Positions 60,005 through 64,000 of a DNA stretch of 64,000 nucleotides are shown here, piece by piece. Both the position numbers and the translations under genes were made by a program. The notes beneath the pieces were generated by a model. It was given only the letters and a program-made list of their open reading frames with translations. It did no database searches and was not told the DNA's origin. The stretch is from Azolla caroliniana. Lineage: Eukaryota > Polypodiophyta. The DNA is taken from positions 5,332,001 to 5,396,000 of the forward strand of contig JBHGNT010000006.1 of the NCBI GenBank assembly GCA_043228905.1. The letters run 5' to 3'. How positions within the stretch are numbered: the stretch's first letter is position 1; each line of letters starts with the position of its first letter.

Positions 60005-62129
60005 ATGAGTAACTCCAGGTTCATAAAATGTGTGACTGTGGGGGATGGAGCTGTAGGCAAGACATGTATGCTCATCTCTTACACCAGCAACACCTTCCCA
60101 ACTGTCAGTATACTCCTCTCTCTCTCTCTCTCTTGTTCATATTTTCCATCTTTATGCCCCATTTCATCCATATTGGTATGCATCTTTTATATGCAATATG
60201 ATTGCATGTATGTGATAATGCACGTGTGTATGAATGTGTTCATATATGTATGTATATGTCGAATGCATATGGGTGTCATGTATGATTGTATGCCTGCCAT
60301 ATGTAACATGTATATCATAATGTATGTGTGTATAAATGTATGGTCGTATGCCCCAAATCTCATCTCTGTTCTCTTTCTTTCTTCTGGCATATTTATGATT
60401 TTCCAGGACTATGTTCCGACTGTTTTTGACAACTTCAGTGCCAATGTAGTCGTTGATGGCAACACTGTCAACCTTGGTCTGTGGGATACTGCAGGTATGT
60501 AACCCTAAAATTGAAAAAAACCCTAGGAATCCGTGAGCTTCAGATTTTAAAAGCCCTAACATTTAGGAACCCTAAACTTAGAAAACCTAAAATTTGAAAA
60601 TCCTTTGCTGTAAAAACATTAAAATTAAATAAACCTACATGAAAAACTCTAAAAAATCTAAAAACCCTGAACCACAAACCCATTATACCGTAAAGTTAAA
60701 TTCTAATTGGTCATTGGTTCTGCCCATCAATAGGTCAAGAAGATTACAATCGCCTCCGACCACTGAGCTACAGAGGAGCTGATGTTTTCCTTTTGGCATT
60801 CTCACTTATCAGCAAGGCTAGCTTTGAAAACATAGCCAAGAAGGTGTGCATTTTGAAAAATAATCATCAAAAGATGTGTATACATAGTTGTAACCTTAAC
60901 CAGGAATAGGCACCGAACCTAGAAATGGTCTCTGTGACCGAGGCCCTATGTGTGTTATAATTACTCATGCCATCATAATAAGCTTTTCTAATGGAGTGAT
61001 ATTGATTGATTTGCTTTGAACTTAAATTCCTCTTTTCAGTGGATTCCTGAGTTGAGGCATTATGCTCCCGATGTACCAATTGTGCTAGTGGGAACTAAAT
61101 TAGGTTTCTCCACAATCATATCTTTGTATCTTTCTTCTATTTTGGATAAGCTTATCAATTGAAATCATACATGGCTAACTAAGTGTGAAATATCTCCAGA
61201 CCTTCGAGATGACAAGCATTTCTTCGCTGATCGTCCTGGAGCCACTGCAATTAGTACTGCTCAGGCAAGCTCACCCTGCCCCCCCACACACATAGCAATG
61301 CTATAAGCACATCAATCTTTCACATTGGTTGGTGTTTAGGATTGCAAAGAGATTTGCCAGATGAGAATTGATTAGAGTGGTTTATTCTGAGCAGGGTGAA
61401 GAATTGAGAAAGGTTTTGGGTGCAGCTGCCTACATTGAATGCAGCTCTAAAACCCAACAGGTATACATATGTCTGGTCTCACCCCTTGTAAAATTATGAA
61501 CTAAACACACTCACAACTTCCATATATTCTAAGATTATACTTTACTTATTTCTCAACTAAGTGGTTAGATCATGACATGTTCTTTCTCATAGGATTTCTG
61601 ATTGCAACATATGTGAAGAAGAAAGAAAGCATTATGTGGAACACCACATTACCCCTAAACTTTCTTTGTATTTACCGGAATACCCCTATATTTTCAAAAA
61701 CTACCATAATGACCTTGGTCTTCAAAACTATAGTGATATTCAGGGGGTATTTCAGCTATTTATTGAAACTCCTAGTGATGTTTTCCCTTTTAGAGAAAGT
61801 TCAAATGTAGAAACTTAGCAGCATTCTGATTACTTTTCGAAAAATAGTGGTATTTACTTTATATAAAGAAACATGATTAGAGGCTAGCATTCATAGGAAC
61901 TTGATTAGTCTGGCATTTCCATTAGAGATGAACATGATTAGTGTAGCATTAAGCATATAAGAGATAAAACCCTAATCTGAGTCTCATATATTGTGGTATG
62001 CATAATGCTTTTCTCTTTATTTGGCAGAATGTGAAAGCGGTGTTCGACGCAGCTATCAAAGTCGTGTTACAACCTCCTAAACAACAAAAACGTCGAAGAA
62101 AGAAGCAGAGGCATTGTACCATACTCTGA
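60005..62129 (+). CDS. ROP: ROP/RAC plant Rho-type small GTPase, type I
   Basis: Molecular switch for cell polarity, cytoskeleton and exocytosis at the plasma membrane. Exons 60005-60103, 60407-60494, 60734-60843, 61040-61103, 61200-61264, 61395-61460 and 62028-62129 sum to 594 nt, 197 aa plus stop, the usual ROP length. Seen: P-loop GDGAVGKT (13-20), effector loop YVPTVFDNF (35-43), WDTAGQ with Gln64, GTKLD (117-121), the plant-type insert [20 protein letters not shown], and a polybasic tail before CTIL (194-197), a geranylgeranylation box. A single 3' exon and CaaL ending mark the type I class; type II ROPs have an extra intron and palmitoylated cysteines. Intron 5 is GC-AG, the others GT-AG. 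All phases join. No damage visible. Confidence 0.96.
61265..61394 (+). other. GC-AG intron 5 of the ROP gene
   Basis: Exon 5 ends ACTGCTCAG (Thr-Ala-Gln) and the intron begins GCAAGC; the acceptor is TCTGAGCAG before GGTGAAGAA (Gly-Glu-Glu). No GT donor is usable nearby without breaking the conserved AQGEELRK junction. Confidence 0.9.
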
Positions 62130-62954
62130 AGACAGAGACAAGGATTCCTAGTCTCATGTTAAAAGAAGAGCTTTGTGAAGACTATCTTTGAAAGTCAAGG
62201 CTTCATTTAGATACATATATATCTATCTATAGTCTTCACTAGCTCTCTTTACCTGTATTGATTTGACTTGGTGCAGACATTTGAGAGGGAACTATTATAG
62301 TTCTCTCTTTGTTGTATATGTAGTAGAAGACTTGTTTTAACATCTCCCTATTTTCATTGGGTATCACTAACTAGGTACGTACTACATTGGGAAGAATTAC
62401 ATTATGCTATGTTTCAATATTGGAAGTATCTTGCCATTTTTTCCCTTCATTTCTGTCAATATCTCTCTCTCTCATGGGCTCAAATTATATCTCTACTTGT
62501 TACCATTGTTTGCATAACATACCTTTGGCTGAATCCGATTCTTCCACTTGAATGATAAAGCATTACCTCTCCAAACACAATGTGAATAATCCTTCCATGC
62601 ATCTATTTGTGTAGCCCGACAAAGACCAACAGGGCCCAAAGGAAAGGGCAAATGACCCAACAAGGACACTAAAACCTAGTGGGCCAAACCCTGCAAGTAG
62701 AGCAGATGACCATTATGGACACATGGGGTGTATGGATGCTAAACTTAATGTTTGCTTGTAGCCTGAGCAGGTATGTACATATAATAGACAAGCTATTAGG
62801 AGCTAGTTTTATCAAAGGGACAAGCATGTAGTAAGTGGGATTCGAGGCTAACAAAGATTATAAGAGAATTTTCTTTTATCCAATTGCATGCATGTCTGTG
62901 TATTGGGGGGTGGGGTTAGCTTAACATATATCTCACATAGAAACATTCCCTAGA

Positions 62955-63011
<57 letters not shown>

Positions 63012-63440
63012 GAACACCTCGGGTATGCAAAAGCTTTAACTCTATCGGCTAATAGAAAGTTTGACCTCCATATCCATATGTTGTCGAGTATCTCATATTG
63101 TAGATATATGTATGTTTGTTGGATATGCTTTCATTGTATCATCTAATAGAAAGTCAAGAAGATCCGTATGTCATCCAAGTATCTAATCTTATCGATATAT
63201 GTATGTCTTTGTTTACCTATCTTAATCCACTATGAAGGTCAATAGTGTAGTCTAATCATTGTGGATTGCTAAACCGTGTTTTCTTGGTATTTATTGAGGA
63301 TTAGGCAGAGCATGATAGAATAGTGCTATGGGCCGTATAACTTTATTGACAAGCACAATGAGGAGAAGGTGTAATAAGAGTGGGATATGGTGGATTGAAC
63401 ATCATAGCTTATATGTAAAGCACGCACATATACACACATA
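62130..63440. other. ROP 3' UTR and spacer
   Basis: Downstream of the stop the first few hundred bases are T-rich and probably 3' UTR; no single poly(A) signal stands out. After that there is no coding signal. A (TA)n(TATG)n microsatellite lies at 62957-63010, with an imperfect repeat of TCTAATAGAAAGT-type words after it. Confidence 0.6.
62957..63010. repeat. (TA)n(TATG)n microsatellite
   Basis: About 13 TA units followed by about seven TATG units. Confidence 0.95.
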
Positions 63441-63443
63441 CAA

Positions 63444-63510
63444 CTAAGGTTAGGGTTAGGGTTAGGTTTAATGGTAGGGTAGGGTTAGAGTTAGGTGGGG
63501 CTTATTTAGA
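63444..63510. repeat. interstitial telomere-like tract
   Basis: GGTTAGGGTTAGGGTTAGG followed by decayed GGTAGGGTAGGGTTAGAGTTAGG. Units are mostly 6 bp (TTAGGG) with one TTTA; too short and degenerate to be a telomere. Confidence 0.7.
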
Positions 63511-63639
63511 TGTGAATTTCACAAACTAATGGGCCCAGGGTTCAAATCTCAACTCAACCTACTCTCTTTTGTTCCCTCTCCACGATATATGGGAAATTTA
63601 CACTCGATATAAATGGATCACCCCACGAGAGCCACTCCC

Positions 63640-64000
63640 ATCTAAAATGTTGTACTATAAGGAACACTCTGCACTTCTCTAAGTTATGTTTTATTACACA
63701 ACCAAAATATCTAGATACATTCTTATCAAATGCACTAAGGGTTGCCATTGGACAACTTAGGATATCATCTCACCAACTTGAGATTGAGAATGGTTGTACT
63801 AATAGAATCCCTAGAGAGGAAAGGATATGTAGGTTATGTCACATAGAGATAGAGGATGAGTATCACTTTACATGCAAGTGTCAACTTTACACCGAGATAA
63901 GAGCGAAATACCAAGACATACTAGGACCCTCTCCCACCCTCTCCAAACTATTAGATACCCTGGATATAAAGAGACTAGGTAGGTATATCTTTGAGGTAAA
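63640..64000 (+). pseudogene. LINE reverse-transcriptase C-terminal zinc region, runs off the window
   Basis: The frame from about 63700 gives YLDTFLSNALRVAIGQLRIS, HQLEIENG, IPREERICRLCHIEIEDEYH and FTCKCQLYTEIRAKY: a Cys-x2-Cys...His-x4-Cys zinc-binding motif as found at the end of plant LINE ORFs, then a helical tail (TLSKLLDTLDIKRLGRYIFE). The open frame continues to the window edge. Upstream of 63700 the frame is unclear. It may belong to the same LINE family as the endonuclease at 41583-42804. Confidence 0.7.

Overview
This is nuclear DNA from a land plant. Two host genes are plant-specific in form: a calmodulin-type (type IIB, ACA) Ca2+-ATPase with an N-terminal regulatory domain, and a ROP/RAC small GTPase. 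The rest is AT-rich spacer full of plant-type Ty1/copia and Ty3/gypsy LTR retrotransposons, LINEs, a hAT element and tRNA-headed SINE-like repeats. A run of exactly 100 Ns marks a scaffold gap in a draft assembly. I cannot name the species from sequence alone.

Layout. 1-1762: 3' flank of the Ca2+-ATPase with short direct repeats. 1763-9516 (minus): intact seven-exon ACA gene, 1007 codons after splicing. 9517-9710: 5' UTR/promoter side with a (GACA)n repeat, then the gap at 9711-9810. 9811-12600: spacer. 12601-13544: 5'-truncated LINE with 14-bp target-site duplications. 13570-13980: two SINE-like copies. 13985-16680: old LTR element without recognised pol, one LTR hit by a copia solo LTR. 16735-41480: a LINE split by a chromodomain-bearing Ty3/gypsy element (17996-40662), itself a host for several later insertions. 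41527-42804: LINE endonuclease fragment. 42838-47920: GC-rich element with a decayed gag, a minisatellite-like interior and a 3' LTR. 47921-49551: 3' half of a copia element. 49552-59500: spacer with no recognised gene. 60005-62129 (plus): intact seven-exon ROP GTPase gene, 197 aa. 62130-63640: spacer with a telomere-like tract. 63640-64000: LINE C-terminal fragment running off the window.

The nest is the main story. The gypsy element entered a LINE. A non-autonomous hAT then entered the gypsy between RNase H and integrase (8-bp duplication). Copia-1 entered the hAT (5-bp duplication), and a pol-less LTR element with one long coiled-coil reading frame entered the 3' LTR of copia-1 (5-bp duplication). 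Separately, a solo LTR landed in the gypsy RNase H (4-bp duplication) and copia-2 landed in its right LTR (5-bp duplication). Nearly every retroelement frame is interrupted, often by stop codons explained by C-to-T or G-to-A changes, as expected for methylated, silenced DNA.

The two host genes do not form a functional unit visible here; both act in calcium/polarity signalling but that is family knowledge. Both contain one GC-AG intron with the same donor context, CAG|GCAAGC. All calls come from reading the sequence; no database search was run.
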